A stretch of 64,000 nucleotides of DNA from NCBI GenBank assembly GCA_000752035.1, contig CCFE01000011.1, positions 475,932 to 539,931 of the forward strand. Direction: 5' to 3'. The notes below the pieces were generated by a model. That model saw only the letters and a list, made by a program, of their open reading frames with translations, ran no database searches and was not told the DNA's origin. This document shows positions 8,316 through 16,063 of this stretch, piece by piece. The translations under genes and the position numbers were made by a program. The stretch comes from Bacillus rubiinfantis. Its GTDB lineage: Bacteria > Bacillota > Bacilli > Bacillales > Cytobacillaceae. Numbering within the stretch: position 1 is the first letter of the stretch; each line of letters starts with the position of its first letter.

Positions 8316-8337
8316 TTTAATCAAACGTTTGATTAAA
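8316..8337. promoter_or_regulatory. 22-bp perfect palindrome, TetR-type operator
   Basis: The half-site TTTAATCAAAC is followed directly by its exact complement. Such palindromes are typical TetR-family operators. The following gene starts 150 bp downstream, and no TetR gene is present in the window. The IS605 element just upstream may have separated the site from its regulator. Confidence 0.5.
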
Positions 8338-8486
8338 TAATCGTTCGGTACTTTACTGACTGAACTAGGGATTATTTCCTGGGAAAAAGTTGTCGTTTTA
8401 ACAGGAATTAGATATGTGTGGATTTCATTAATTTTGTCACGTTATGATATGATATGTTAAAAATATAAATAGTGAGGTCTGTTGAT

Positions 8487-8789
8487 ATGGCAATTGTTGA
8501 TATTACAGTTATTCCAGTCGGTACGGCGACAGCCAGCGTCAGCGACTATGTCGCTGACATCCACAAATTCCTGCAACACTATAAAGGAAACGTCAAATAT
8601 GAACTAACAGCAATGAGCACGTTAATTGAAGGGGACCTGTCAGAATTATTGGCTATCGTGCAACAATTACATGAACTACCATTTCAAACAGGTGCCCAGC
8701 GGGTCTGTACCAATATCCGCATCGATGAACGGCGTGATAAAGAACATTCTATGAAGCAGAAATTACAATCGGTGCAAAATAAATTGTAA
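8487..8789 (+). CDS. yqgV: MTH1187/YqgV family thiamine-binding protein
   Basis: This 100-residue protein begins MAIVDITVIPVGTATASVSDYVA and has TAMSTLIEGDL (about residues 44-54), the pattern of the MTH1187/YkoF-like family. These small cytoplasmic proteins bind thiamine or related hydroxymethylpyrimidine compounds. I chose the ATG at 8487 because GAGGT lies 9 bases upstream; the ATG-equivalent at 8472 has no site and adds five residues. It is monocistronic, with a terminator at 8849. No TPP riboswitch is visible in its leader. Confidence 0.8.
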   Translation: MAIVDITVIPVGTATASVSDYVADIHKFLQHYKGNVKYELTAMSTLIEGDLSELLAIVQQLHELPFQTGAQRVCTNIRIDERRDKEHSMKQKLQSVQNKL

Positions 8790-8824
8790 ATAGTGGATTG
8801 TGATTACTGCATTATAACTTGAAA

Positions 8825-8880
8825 GCAGATATTAATCTGCATAAAAAGCGGGGAGTGACTTACTTCCCGTTTTCTTTATT
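8825..8880 (+). terminator. Rho-independent terminator of yqgV
   Basis: A first hairpin GCAGAT-ATTA-ATCTGC (8825-8840) is followed by CGGGGAGT...ACTTCCCG (8849-8869) with a T-rich tail. Confidence 0.75.
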
Positions 8881-8955
8881 ACAAGTCATAAGTTATCTAC
8901 TGCCTCATAAAATGTAGATGATTTGATTTTTTTAACGATAAGGGGAGGATTTGGT

Positions 8956-10032
8956 ATGAAGAGAAAAATAGTTAGTTGTATGCTCATTTTTGTTGTCATG
9001 TTTGCCCTTTTAGGGTTGGAGAGGGCAAGTGCAGATAACAATGTTCAACCATTAAAAAATGAATTGACTACAAAAATGGGGAAGGTTGCAGCCAAACATA
9101 CATACCCATCGCTTAAGATTCAAGCATCAGATAAAAAGATGGTTCTACAAGCGAATAACGATGATGATACTGATTTCGAAAAAGAACCAAATAATGATTT
9201 AAAGAAGGCAAACTCATACAAATTAGGCAGATACATGGCAGGATATTTTTCGAAAAATGACGTTGATGTATTTAAAGTTGAAGTAAGCAAACAGGGAGCG
9301 TTGATCTTTGGCGGAACCGCTGGGAAAGATTCGCCTGCTGAGCTTACCTTTCAACTTTATAATCGCTATAATAAACCGGTAAAAATACTTGCAACTGAAT
9401 ACCAGGATGCTGTTTTACTTCAAGGTTACCATGTTACACCAGGTCAATATTATCTAAAGGTTTCTGATAAAAAGAAAACAAGTGCAGAATCCCTATATGT
9501 CATTTATGGTGAGCATGCCGCTGATTCACCTGACAGAATGGCCCCGAGCGCACCAAAGGTAAATGCAATTGGGGACAGTCATACAAAAATTACTGGGAAG
9601 GCCGAACCTTATAGTACTGTGAAAGCAAAGGTTAATGGCAAATGGATTAACAGCGGCGTGAAGGCATCAATAACGGAGGCCTTTTCTCTAAAAATCCCTA
9701 AACTAAAAGCGGGAACTGCAGTCTATGTCTACGCATTCGATGCGGCAGGTAACCAAAGTAAAGCGAAAAAAATGACTGTTAAAGACACAACTCCTCCAAA
9801 AAAGCTTTCCGTATCAAAAGTCACATCGCGCAGTAAAACGGTTCGGGGAAAAACAGAAGCACGGGCAACTATCCAAATCAAACGTGGCTCCACCACATTA
9901 GGAAAAGCGAAAGCAACCTCAAGCGGTAGCTTTACAGTAAAGATTAAGCCACAGAAAAAAGGCACTAAATTAACTGTTATAGCAAAGGATGCTAAGGGAA
10001 ATGCGAGAACGATTAAAATAAAGGTTAAATGA
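8956..10032 (+). CDS. Secreted protein: PPC-like domain plus two bacterial Ig-like repeats
   Basis: This 358-residue protein starts MKRKIVSCMLIFVVMFALLG, a clear signal peptide cleaved near ASA (residue 26). Residues about 65-185 begin EKEPNNDLKKAN and look like a bacterial pre-peptidase C-terminal (PPC) beta-sandwich. Two Big_6-like repeats follow (about 195-280 and 281-358), each ending in GTxLxVxAxDxxGN...VK. There is no enzyme domain. The C-terminus is very lysine-rich, so it probably binds the negatively charged wall. The same Ig-like module recurs in the proteins at 29598 and 60277. The start follows GGGGAGGATTTGGT. Confidence 0.75.
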   Translation: MKRKIVSCMLIFVVMFALLGLERASADNNVQPLKNELTTKMGKVAAKHTYPSLKIQASDKKMVLQANNDDDTDFEKEPNNDLKKANSYKLGRYMAGYFSKNDVDVFKVEVSKQGALIFGGTAGKDSPAELTFQLYNRYNKPVKILATEYQDAVLLQGYHVTPGQYYLKVSDKKKTSAESLYVIYGEHAADSPDRMAPSAPKVNAIGDSHTKITGKAEPYSTVKAKVNGKWINSGVKASITEAFSLKIPKLKAGTAVYVYAFDAAGNQSKAKKMTVKDTTPPKKLSVSKVTSRSKTVRGKTEARATIQIKRGSTTLGKAKATSSGSFTVKIKPQKKGTKLTVIAKDAKGNARTIKIKVK

Positions 10033-10102
10033 TAGCCTACCTGTGAGTACATGACCTTCTAAAACACTAGTCAGCGAATCTTAAAATCTATGATTCAAAA
10101 AA

Positions 10103-10170
10103 ATACATCCCCCGTAGCCAAAGTATCTTTACAACGATACTTCAAGTTTACGGGGGGTATTTACTTTTTT
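10103..10170 (+). terminator. Compound terminator with nested stems
   Basis: CCCCCGTA pairs with TACGGGGG and encloses a second perfect hairpin AAGTATC...GATACTT (10121-10142). A T-rich run follows on the plus strand. It lies between converging genes. Confidence 0.8.
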
Positions 10171-10208
10171 TCCTGATTTGATTTGTGTTTCCCTATATAC
10201 GAACGCAG

Positions 10209-10985
10209 CTATTGCGTGGTGTAGCCCCCGTCGATTACGCATGCTTGTCCGGTGATGCCTCTGGCTTCGTCGCTGGCAAGGAAGTGAACATAGTGAGCAA
10301 TTTCTTCCACGCTGAGCAATCTTTTTTGCGGAACAAGCGGAAAAATCACATCATCCAGTACTCTTTCTAAAGGAACATTTCTTGTTTTCGCAAGGTCGGC
10401 CAGCTGGTTGCGAACAAGCGGTGTGTCGACATAACCCGGGCACACGGCATTAACCGTAATCCCATGTTCTGCTCCTTCTAGTGCCGCCACCTTCGTTAGA
10501 CCGATTACTCCATGCTTTGCACTATTATAGGCAGCTTTACCAGAAAAACCAACGAGGCCATTAATCGAAGCCATATTGATTATCCGACCAAATTTATGTT
10601 TTTTCATGATGGGAAAAACAGCTTGAATGGCCATAAATGGTGCTGTTAGCATCACTGATAACAGCAATTCATATTTTTCCTTTGGGAATTCCTCAATCGG
10701 CGCGACATACTGGAGTCCGGCATTATTAATTAACACATCAATACGGCCATATAGATTAACAGTTGATTCCAACGCCTGCCGCAGCTCTGCTTCTTTTGTG
10801 ACATCGCATTTGATTCCCGTTACAGTACCACCCACCTCTGTTAACGAAGCGGCAGCGGACTCGGCATCAGCTTGGTCGATGTCTGACAACACAACCAGTT
10901 CACCATTTGCCGCAAATCGTTTGCCAATTTCATAGCCAATTCCTTGAGCAGCACCCGTAATAAACACAACTTTATTTTTTACCAT
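10209..10985 (-). CDS. bdhA: 3-hydroxybutyrate dehydrogenase (SDR)
   Basis: This 258-residue protein has TGAAQGIG (residues 10-17), NNAG at about 88, MASING and YNSAKHG with the catalytic Ser-Tyr-Lys, and the family ending ITGQACVIDGGYTTQ. Length and motifs match bacterial D-3-hydroxybutyrate dehydrogenases such as B. subtilis YxjF, which oxidise 3-hydroxybutyrate to acetoacetate with NAD. A GntP-family permease lies directly upstream in the same direction, as in the yxjC...yxjF cluster, but the scoAB CoA-transferase genes are absent here. AAAGGATGA precedes the ATG. Expression probably starts at the sigma-54 promoter at 12522. Confidence 0.87.
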   Translation of the reverse strand: MVKNKVVFITGAAQGIGYEIGKRFAANGELVVLSDIDQADAESAAASLTEVGGTVTGIKCDVTKEAELRQALESTVNLYGRIDVLINNAGLQYVAPIEEFPKEKYELLLSVMLTAPFMAIQAVFPIMKKHKFGRIINMASINGLVGFSGKAAYNSAKHGVIGLTKVAALEGAEHGITVNAVCPGYVDTPLVRNQLADLAKTRNVPLERVLDDVIFPLVPQKRLLSVEEIAHYVHFLASDEARGITGQACVIDGGYTTQ

Positions 10986-11038
10986 AAAAAACTCATCCTT
11001 TCCCGCATGTAACTCTCTTAGAAGCGCTAATGAAGTGG

Positions 11039-11078
11039 AGTGCTGGTCATTAAGTATTATTTTTAATAGACCAGCACT
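11039..11078. terminator. Hairpin between gntP-type gene and bdhA
   Basis: AGTGCTGGTC and GACCAGCACT are perfect 10-bp complements with a 20-base AT-rich loop. No T run follows in either direction, so it is more likely a partial terminator or mRNA-stability hairpin inside the operon. Confidence 0.5.
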
Positions 11079-11085
11079 TCTAGAC

Positions 11086-12405
11086 CTAGATACCGACCCC
11101 TAGGGAAAACAGGATAATGGCAATTGCTACACCAATCGCTGGAACGATGACAGTTAAGGCCCCCACGGCTCCATATGCATCCTGGTGAGACTCGCCGCAA
11201 ATGGAACGAATCGTGGTCACGACATAGCCATTGTGTGGTAAGGAATCCAGGGCTCCTGATGAGATTGCCACAGTCCGGTGCAGCGCCTCGGCGTTAACAC
11301 CCATATCCATATAGTGCGGTGCCAATAATGGCAGGGCAATTGCCTGCCCCCCTGAAGCTGAACCCGTCATTCCGGCAATGACACTGACAGCAATCGCACC
11401 GCCAATCAGCGGGCTGCCTGGGATAGTTGTCATTGCCTCCACCGCTGTTTGGAAAGCAGGAACTGCCTTGGCCACGCCGCCAAAACCAACTACGGCCGCA
11501 GTATTGCCAATGGCTACGAGTGCCCCCATCGTTCCATCAGAAACCGCCTCCCAGAATGAGCGGAAGTAGCTGCGATTTAACACATAAGCGGAAATAACCC
11601 CGCCCAATAAAGCAATAATAAGTGCTGATTGTGCCAATGAGTCGTGAAACACAAACGAGATAACCAGGACAACAGCTAATGGAATTAAACCTGTGAGTGG
11701 ATGTGGCAGCTTTTTTGCTGTTACAACGGGGTCATGCTCACGCGCGATAAAGGTTTCTCCGTTTGCGACTGCTTTTTTGATCATCCGCTTGAGCCACCAG
11801 TAGCCGAACACCGCCATAAACACCGCAACAATCAGGCTGACCTCCCAGCCGGCATATGGCGACGTTTTAAGATATTCAATTGGAATCCAGTTTTGAATTT
11901 CCGGCGAGCCTGCAGAAGTCATTGTAAACGTAACCGAACCGAGCGCAAGCGCAGCTGGAATAAACCGCCGCGGCAGGTTCGCTTGTTTGAATAAGCTTAA
12001 GGCCATCGGATAGACGGAGAAAGCAACGACAAATAAACTGACTCCACCGTAGGTTAGGATTGCACAAGCTGCAACCACCGCTAGAACTGCATGCTTCATG
12101 CCCAGCTTGTCGACAACCCATTGAGAAACACTATCGGCAGCACCGCTGTCCTCCATGACCTTTCCAAAAATTGATCCGAGCAGGAACATTAAATACCATG
12201 AAGTCACAAAGCTAGAAAACCCGCTCATATAATTTGCAACTAAATTTGCCTCACCTTCGCCAACCTGCTGTGGAAACAGCGGCATCCCGCTTAATACCGC
12301 GACAAACAAGGCGCAAAGTGGACCAGCAATTAATAAATTCATTCCCTTCATTGTTAAATAGATTAAGAGTGCTAACCCGCCAATCAGACCAATCATGCTT
12401 AGCAT
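11086..12405 (-). CDS. yxjC: GntP-family permease (YxjC-like), likely hydroxybutyrate/ketone-body uptake
   Basis: This 439-residue polytopic protein has about 12 hydrophobic segments and GntP-family hallmarks: GGVSLFVVAFSVYPM, GSASGGQAIALPLL, and GALDSLPHNGYVVTT near the C-terminus. GntP proteins are proton symporters for gluconate-like hydroxyacids; the YxjC branch sits with ketone-body genes. Together with bdhA it makes an uptake-and-oxidation pair. GGGGGAGATCGG precedes the ATG. A consensus sigma-54 promoter lies about 117 bp upstream of the start codon. Confidence 0.85.
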   Translation of the reverse strand: MLSMIGLIGGLALLIYLTMKGMNLLIAGPLCALFVAVLSGMPLFPQQVGEGEANLVANYMSGFSSFVTSWYLMFLLGSIFGKVMEDSGAADSVSQWVVDKLGMKHAVLAVVAACAILTYGGVSLFVVAFSVYPMALSLFKQANLPRRFIPAALALGSVTFTMTSAGSPEIQNWIPIEYLKTSPYAGWEVSLIVAVFMAVFGYWWLKRMIKKAVANGETFIAREHDPVVTAKKLPHPLTGLIPLAVVLVISFVFHDSLAQSALIIALLGGVISAYVLNRSYFRSFWEAVSDGTMGALVAIGNTAAVVGFGGVAKAVPAFQTAVEAMTTIPGSPLIGGAIAVSVIAGMTGSASGGQAIALPLLAPHYMDMGVNAEALHRTVAISSGALDSLPHNGYVVTTIRSICGESHQDAYGAVGALTVIVPAIGVAIAIILFSLGVGI

Positions 12406-12521
12406 CCGATCTCCCCCTCAGCTCATAATTCTGAAATTCCACTTTTCCCCTTGGCAGCCATGAATAAGTGGTACCTCCTGCGAATGCGCTCCCCCCTTTT
12501 GCACCACCTTGTCATTTTGTA

Positions 12522-12539
12522 ATGCAAGCATTGTGCCAA
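12522..12539 (-). promoter_or_regulatory. Consensus sigma-54 (SigL) -24/-12 promoter
   Basis: Read on the minus strand the site is TTGGCAC-AATGC-TTGCAT, an exact match to the TTGGCACNNNNNTTGCW consensus, with the GG and GC elements correctly spaced. It points into the GntP/bdhA genes. The neighbouring GAFTGA activator is the obvious partner. Confidence 0.9.
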
Positions 12540-12656
12540 TATTAAAATAGCTGTATCCTTGCGGTTTCATGTTTGGCATCGGTACTTTTTCCAGGATTTC
12601 GGAATAAACTGTCGAGTCTTACTTTGGAAGCCCTTACATAGTTAGTTTTTCAAGAA

Positions 12657-12694
12657 ATTCCAGAATCCAGGAATGTGTTCCGGATTTCTGGAAT
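12657..12694. promoter_or_regulatory. Candidate enhancer (UAS) dyad for the sigma-54 activator
   Basis: ATTCCAGAATCC pairs with GGATTTCTGGAAT (one bulge), and the centre holds a smaller dyad GGAATGTGTTCC. The site lies 118-155 bp upstream of the -24 element, the usual distance for sigma-54 enhancers. It could instead be a terminator for the activator gene, but no T run follows. Confidence 0.55.
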
Positions 12695-12745
12695 GGCAGG
12701 GATGTTGATTATATGCTGTATTTGTTTGGATTCGGGTCGACGTGT

Positions 12746-12959
12746 CGCTGATATCTTTGAAAAAGTGCTGATATCTTTCGTTTTCCGCTGATATCCTTCT
12801 ATGCAGGGAGACTCCTGCGGGGATGTCGCTGATATATTTGAAAATGCGCTGATATCCATGCAAAAAGCGCTGATATCTTTCGTTTTCCGCTGATATCCTT
12901 CTATGCTGGGAGACTCCTGCGGGGATGTCGCTGATATCTTTTCAAAAAGCACTGATATT
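12746..12959. repeat. Tandem array of GCTGATAT words at 20/21/41-bp spacing
   Basis: The word CTGATAT occurs nine times, at 12748, 12768, 12788, 12829, 12849, 12870, 12890, 12931 and 12952. Spacings are 20, 20, 41, 20, 21, 20, 41 and 21. The 41-bp gaps hold GGGAGACTCCTGCGGGGATG, present twice, so part of the array is a larger near-exact duplication. Minus-strand frames through it are by-products of the period. Confidence 0.85.
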
Positions 12960-12984
12960 CGAGGCTCCTGCAATTCCTAGTATC

Positions 12985-14361
12985 CTAGGATGATTCCAAA
13001 CGGTGTTTTTTTATTTTTTCATAGATGCTTGATTTACTGATGCCTAGGGATTTGGCGGCTTCCAGCTTGTCTTGGCCGCATTGCTCGAGGGTTCGCTCGA
13101 TAATCCGCTTTTCTGTTTCTTCGAGGATTTCTTTTAATGACAGCTGGCCAATTAGTACCTTTGGATCGCCCGTCAACGATTTCGGCAGCGAATCTAGAGT
13201 GATTCTTTCTCCTTCGGTAAGATGGATAGCCGCTTCTAAAACATTCTCAAGTTCACGCAGGTTCCCTGGCCAATGATAGCGTTCAAATACCCTGCGAACC
13301 TCGTCATCAATCATGACAATCCGCTTGCCAACACGCCGTGAAATTTTTTTAAGGAAAAAATCGGTCAGATACGGAATATCCTCGGGACGCTCCCGTAATG
13401 GCGGAATCCGAAACGGAACGACATGAATCCGATAAAATAGATCCTCACGAAACCGCTTCTCCTCCATCATTTTTTCCAATGGACGATTGGTTGCGGCAAT
13501 GACGCGGACATCTACTGGCACAGCCTTAAGGGCGCCGACCGGCTCCACCTCTTTTTCCTGAAGAACGCGGAGCAGCTTCACCTGCATGTTCAAGGGCATG
13601 TCCCCGATTTCATCAAGAAAAATCGTTCCTCCGTGTGCGAGCGGAAATTTTCCCTTCTTACCGCCTTTTTTCGCCCCGGTAAAGGCCCCCTCTTCATAGC
13701 CGAATAATTCCGATTCTAGTAAATGCTCGGGAATGGCACCGCAGTTGACCTTGATGAATGGCTGCTGACTTCTCGGACTTAGCTGGTGAATGCTGTGAGC
13801 AAACAGCTCTTTTCCAGTACCGCTCTCGCCGCGAATCAATACAGAAATATCAGCCGACGCCACACTTTTCACCTTCTCCTTTAATTTCTGCATAACCGGC
13901 GCTATCGTTTGGATGTCCTGAAGCGTGTACTTTGCGCCGCTGTTTTCGGTCACGTCTTGCAAAAATGTTTCAAGTTTCGGGAGCAGACTTTTGATATGGG
14001 AGTTCATCCGATACCATGATTTCGTATCACGAAAAATTACTGTCCCTAGGGCCCCGAATAATGTTCCGTTAGCATAAAGTGGGATACGGTTGGCAATCAT
14101 GTAGTTTCCCTTGATATACTGGAGGTCGGCAATCTCCTCTTTCCCTGATCTCGCAACAATATGCATCCGCGAATTTTCAATGACCTCAGTCACATGGCGA
14201 CCAATCGCATTCTCTTTTTCAATTTCAAGAAACTGACAATAATTTTGGTTAATATAGACAATTTTTCCATTCGTATCGACGACGACAATCCACTCATACG
14301 CACAATCAATGACCGTTTCTAAAAGATTATTTTTATATAAGACATCCATTCCGCCGAACAT
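12985..14361 (-). CDS. PAS-containing sigma-54 enhancer-binding activator
   Basis: This 458-residue protein has a PAS domain (about residues 10-115), an AAA+ sigma-54 interaction domain (about 145-375) and a Fis-type HTH (about 425-458). Walker A is GESGTGKE (178-185), the sigma-54 contact loop is GAFTGA (225-230) and Walker B is IFLDEIGD (247-254). All ATPase and contact residues are intact. The PAS domain probably binds a small ligand that signals substrate. The next genes downstream in the same direction carry a consensus sigma-54 promoter, so it most likely activates the permease-bdhA pair. TAGGAG precedes the ATG at 14361. Confidence 0.9.
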   Translation of the reverse strand: MFGGMDVLYKNNLLETVIDCAYEWIVVVDTNGKIVYINQNYCQFLEIEKENAIGRHVTEVIENSRMHIVARSGKEEIADLQYIKGNYMIANRIPLYANGTLFGALGTVIFRDTKSWYRMNSHIKSLLPKLETFLQDVTENSGAKYTLQDIQTIAPVMQKLKEKVKSVASADISVLIRGESGTGKELFAHSIHQLSPRSQQPFIKVNCGAIPEHLLESELFGYEEGAFTGAKKGGKKGKFPLAHGGTIFLDEIGDMPLNMQVKLLRVLQEKEVEPVGALKAVPVDVRVIAATNRPLEKMMEEKRFREDLFYRIHVVPFRIPPLRERPEDIPYLTDFFLKKISRRVGKRIVMIDDEVRRVFERYHWPGNLRELENVLEAAIHLTEGERITLDSLPKSLTGDPKVLIGQLSLKEILEETEKRIIERTLEQCGQDKLEAAKSLGISKSSIYEKIKKHRLESS

Positions 14362-14454
14362 CCTACCACTCCTAAATTACGTTTCTACTATTATAGATAT
14401 GAGTTTGCAGAAACTAGTAGAAGCAGAGGCTACAGTGGAAGGAAAAATATTGAA

Positions 14455-14502
14455 CAAAAAAACCCTGTTGATACCGCACTAGGCAGTAAAATCAGGGCTT
14501 TT
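14455..14502 (-). terminator. Rho-independent terminator of the yfcC gene
   Basis: On the minus strand CCCTG...CAGGG is followed by an unbroken run of T, directly after the permease stop codon. Confidence 0.8.
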
Positions 14503-14511
14503 TGAGGCAAC

Positions 14512-15969
14512 TTACATTCCAACATACGCGGAAATCGCAGCAAAGATAGCGGCAATTACCCACAGGATTGGGAAGAGCTTCATAATTAATTTCAGCCATT
14601 GGCCAAAGCTAATCCGAGCGATGGCCAAACCAGCTAAGAGCACACCACCAGTCGGTGAAATCAAGTTGGTTAAGCCATTACCAAACTGGTAAGCGGTTAC
14701 GGCGGCTTCTCGGTTAATACCGACTAACTCGGCGAGCGGCGCCATGACTGGCATCGTCAGGGCAGCCTCACCAGAAGACGATGGTACAAAGAAGGTGATA
14801 ATATTATGTGCCAGCAGCATAATCGTCGTGAAAGCGAACTTTGGCAGGCCTTCCATAAGATTGGCCAAGGAATTAAGAATCGTGTCAATAATCATCCCAT
14901 TTTCAGCCAATACGAGAATACCGCGGGCGAGGCCAATGATGACGGCCGCATAGACGAACTCACTGCAGCCTTGGACAAAGTTCTCTGCCATTTCTTTTTG
15001 ATTCATTTTTGCGACAATACCGGCAAATAATCCTAAGCCGACAAAGATGGCACCAATCTCGGTCATGTACCAGCCTTTTGCTAAAATTCCCCAAACAATC
15101 AAGCCAAGGGCAACGACAAAGCCGGAGAGTATCAATTTATCACGGAAGGAAAAAGCGATTGCTTCGCCGCCGTCTGTTTTAATAAAATGTTGGCGATTTT
15201 CTAGATCGTTTTTATAAACAACCGATTTCTCCGGATTTTTGCGCACGCGGTTAGCGTACCACATTGTGAAACCGATCGACACCGCTGTAAAGACGATCCA
15301 CTCAATAAAGCGGAGCCACAGCTGCGGATTCCCTTCAATACCTGAGACCCCTTGGGCAATCAGGACGGAGAATGGATTTAGCGTCGAACCGACATACCCA
15401 ATCTGTGTCCCTAAGAATAAAATTAAGATGGCAGTAATCGAGTCAAATTTTAACACATACATCAGCGAAATAAAGATGGCGTAGAGCGGGATTGTTTCTT
15501 CACTCATCCCGAAGGTCGAGCCGCCTAAGCTGAAGATAATCATCGCGATTGGAATGACGAGAATCCCCTTATTTTTCAAACGGCCGGCAAGCGCCACCAG
15601 CCCACGGTCAATCGCACCGGTTTTTAAAATAATTCCGAAGGCACCGCCCACGACTAAAACAAAGGCAACGACGTCAGCCGCATTGATGACTCCCTCCATC
15701 GGGGCGCTTAAGATGCCGGAAATCCCTTGGCGCAGGTCGCCATTTTCCCCAGTTTTAGAGATAGTATGGAAGGTACCTGGAACAATGACACTTCGCGTTG
15801 ACCCATCGACATTTACCTCTTTGCGGTCAAATTGTCCGCTCGGAATTACCCATGTTAACAGGGCAACGGCAATAATAATGATAAAAATAAGGGTGTAGCT
15901 GTGCGGCAGAGACCATTTTTTCCGCATTTTTTGTGGTTGTGACTGTTGTTGTAATTGACTAGCTTCCAT
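14512..15969 (-). CDS. YfcC/DcuC-family membrane permease, likely uptake step of the frl module
   Basis: This 485-residue polytopic protein has about 12 hydrophobic segments. Family features are LVVGGAFGIILKTGAID, GGSTFGMSEETI, an NPFSVLIAQ loop and FVPSSSGEAALTMPVM, with the C-terminal NLISPTGGVLLAGLAIA. YfcC/DcuC-fold carriers move carboxylates and basic amino acids; exact substrates are mostly unknown. A FrlR-type operator sits between its start and promoter region (15996-16017), the same dyad that precedes frlB and frlC. It is therefore a good candidate for the transporter that B. subtilis supplies with an ABC system (FrlONM). GGGGAA precedes the ATG. Confidence 0.8.
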   Translation of the reverse strand: MEASQLQQQSQPQKMRKKWSLPHSYTLIFIIIIAVALLTWVIPSGQFDRKEVNVDGSTRSVIVPGTFHTISKTGENGDLRQGISGILSAPMEGVINAADVVAFVLVVGGAFGIILKTGAIDRGLVALAGRLKNKGILVIPIAMIIFSLGGSTFGMSEETIPLYAIFISLMYVLKFDSITAILILFLGTQIGYVGSTLNPFSVLIAQGVSGIEGNPQLWLRFIEWIVFTAVSIGFTMWYANRVRKNPEKSVVYKNDLENRQHFIKTDGGEAIAFSFRDKLILSGFVVALGLIVWGILAKGWYMTEIGAIFVGLGLFAGIVAKMNQKEMAENFVQGCSEFVYAAVIIGLARGILVLAENGMIIDTILNSLANLMEGLPKFAFTTIMLLAHNIITFFVPSSSGEAALTMPVMAPLAELVGINREAAVTAYQFGNGLTNLISPTGGVLLAGLAIARISFGQWLKLIMKLFPILWVIAAIFAAISAYVGM

Positions 15970-15995
15970 GGCAGTTCCCCATTTCTTTTTTAAAA

Positions 15996-16017
15996 AATGA
16001 CGTTATATAACGTATTG
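15996..16017. promoter_or_regulatory. FrlR-type operator upstream of yfcC
   Basis: The core ACGTTATATAACGT (16000-16013) is a perfect 14-bp palindrome and is identical to the core at 22607-22620 in front of frlB. It lies 31-44 bp upstream of the permease start codon. Confidence 0.8.
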
Positions 16018-16063
16018 CTCAAACCTTTGGAAACATGTAATAACTAAAACATGTGTATGATAT

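Noticed and set aside
12642..12973. Minus-strand frames with SATSPQESP-type repeats
   Set aside because: They follow the GCTGATAT array and have no start signals; treated as repeat by-products.
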